64,000 bases of DNA. Origin: Streptomyces tropicalis (lineage in GTDB: Bacteria > Actinomycetota > Actinomycetes > Streptomycetales > Streptomycetaceae). Positions 63,030 through 64,000 of the stretch are shown piece by piece (positions within the stretch are counted from its first letter, which is position 1; each line of letters starts with the position of its first letter). The position numbers and the translations under genes are program-made. Where the stretch lies: positions 840,299-904,298 of the forward strand of contig NZ_JARJBB010000001.1 of assembly GCF_029269835.1 (NCBI RefSeq), given 5' to 3'. Below the pieces are notes generated by a model. It was not told the origin of the DNA. It made no database searches and saw only the letters and a list, made by a program, of their open reading frames with translations.

Positions 63030-63937
63030 CGGCACGGGCCGAGGACCTCACCGGGACGGCTGCGGCCCCCCGGCCCCGGCCGGCGCGGCGGCCGCTGGGA
63101 GCACGGCTCACGGAGGGCCTCGGCGGCGGGCTTGTCCGGGTGTTCCTCGTCGTCGTGGGCCTGTTCTGGCTGGTGCCGACGATCGGCCTGCTGCTGTCGT
63201 CGCTGCGCGCTCCGGACGCCATGAGCGGCAGCGGCTGGTGGACCGCGCTCACCAGGCCCTCGCAGCTCACCTTCGACAGCTACCAGAAGCTCCTGGAGAA
63301 CGGCGACATCACCGGTTCCCTGGTGAACACCGTCCTGATCACGGTCCCGGCGACGCTGCTGGTCGTCGTGGTCGGCTCCCTCGCGGGCTACGCGTTCGCG
63401 TGGATGGAGTTCCCCGGCCGCGACTGGTGGTTCCTGGGCGTGGTCGGGCTGCTGGTCGTACCGGTGCAGGTGGCCCTCATCCCGATCGCCGAACTCTTCG
63501 GGAGGATCGGCCTGTTCGGGTCGATCCTCGGGGTGGTGCTGTTCCACACCGGCTTCGGCCTGCCGTTCGCGGTGTTCCTGCTGCGCAACTTCTTCGCGGA
63601 GATCCCGCGGGAGCTGCTGGAGGCGGCCCGCCTCGACGGCGCGGGCGAACTCCGGCTGTTCGCCCGGGTGGTGCTGCCGCTCGGCGGCCCGGCGATCGCG
63701 AGCCTGGGCATCTTCCAGTTCCTGTGGGTGTGGAACGACATGCTGGTGGCGCTGGTGTTCACCAAATCCGGCACGCAGCCGATCACGGTCGCCCTGCAGA
63801 CGCAGGTCCGCCAGTTCGGCAACAACATCGACGTGCTGGCACCCGGCGCGTTCATCTCGATGGTGATCCCGCTGGCCGTGTTCTTCGCCTTCCAGCGGCA
63901 GTTCGTGACCGGGGTGATGGCCGGCGCGGTCAAGTGA
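63026..63937 (+). CDS. Sugar ABC transporter permease (MalG-type)
   Basis: A 303-aa permease with six membrane helices. The EAA loop is PRELLEAARLDGAGELRLFARVVLPLGGP. It is the partner of the upstream MalF-type permease, whose stop it overlaps by 4 bases, so the two are made in equal amounts. Other conserved points are SLRAPDAMSGSGWW (extracytoplasmic after helix 1), LVNTVLITVPATLLVVVVGSLAGYAFAWM and a C-terminal QRQFVTGVMAGAVK, the standard end of carbohydrate permeases. It is imported-sugar specific through the binding protein; the ATPase is elsewhere. Confidence 0.94.
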   Translation: MTARAEDLTGTAAAPRPRPARRPLGARLTEGLGGGLVRVFLVVVGLFWLVPTIGLLLSSLRAPDAMSGSGWWTALTRPSQLTFDSYQKLLENGDITGSLVNTVLITVPATLLVVVVGSLAGYAFAWMEFPGRDWWFLGVVGLLVVPVQVALIPIAELFGRIGLFGSILGVVLFHTGFGLPFAVFLLRNFFAEIPRELLEAARLDGAGELRLFARVVLPLGGPAIASLGIFQFLWVWNDMLVALVFTKSGTQPITVALQTQVRQFGNNIDVLAPGAFISMVIPLAVFFAFQRQFVTGVMAGAVK

Positions 63938-64000
63938 CCGCCTGACGGCGCGGACCCGGGCCGTCCGCCGCAGGACGGGCGGTGCTCCGCCTGCTGTCTC

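Overview
This is a chromosomal segment of a Streptomyces, or a very close relative. The evidence is the very high GC content with strong third-position G/C bias, the frequent GTG starts, and the gene content: SsgA-family sporulation protein, MatAB aggregation genes, sigU/rsuA, Zn-ribbon and sortase-E-type surface proteins, and a tmRNA with tag ANTKRDSFALAA. From memory, the gene order matches the S. coelicolor core region from about SCO2919 to SCO2980. It is therefore mostly conserved core, with a few decayed genes and one small tRNA-associated insertion.

Layout. 1-7.5 kb: secreted M6 metalloprotease (cut by the window edge), a small membrane protein, two RDD membrane proteins, a frameshifted ssgG-like gene and a GlcD-type FAD oxidase. 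7.5-13 kb: TPR lipoprotein-like protein, hpd with a divergent AsnC-family regulator, a dead winged-helix remnant, a Lon-fold PDZ-type protease and an IclR regulator. 13-19 kb: DEAD-type helicase, MFS exporter, then tRNA-Cys. The 3' end of tRNA-Cys is repeated 1.05 kb downstream and brackets a small island with one lipoprotein. A SUKH-like gene ends inside the second repeat. 19-24.3 kb: a translationally coupled four-gene operon for a xanthine-dehydrogenase-family molybdoenzyme (FAD, 2Fe-2S and Mo subunits plus a 44-aa membrane peptide). 24.5-31.2 kb: frameshifted GH20 hexosaminidase, DUF3039, AlgH-like protein, murA, HU and malic enzyme.

31.2-42.7 kb: a candidate small RNA, the HelD RNA-polymerase recycling factor, rsuA-sigU, a CGNR regulator, a HemD-HTH fusion and the matA-matB-acyltransferase operon for an extracellular aminosugar polymer. 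42.7-52 kb: LysR and MFS genes, then the trans-translation and division block (ssrA tmRNA, smpB, a carboxy-terminal protease, ftsX, ftsE), a Zn-ribbon microprotein, an LAETG surface protein and prfB. 52-64 kb: two membrane-anchored Ser/Thr kinases, a divergent FHA-FtsK/SpoIIIE (EssC-like) protein that is split by a frameshift, and a sugar ABC importer (lipoprotein and two permeases) with no ATPase of its own.

Points of most interest are: the att-like duplication of tRNA-Cys; five apparent frameshifts in three genes (ssgG, GH20, FHA-FtsK), which are either real decay or sequence error; a Mo subunit lacking the usual catalytic Glu motif; an Fe-S subunit with a ~390-residue disordered N-terminus; a MalF-P2-like extracytoplasmic domain in one sugar permease; a spaced GCAAT operator array between hpd and asnC; and a promoter-hairpin-terminator small RNA candidate downstream of helD. 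No CRISPR array, insertion sequence or prophage was seen.
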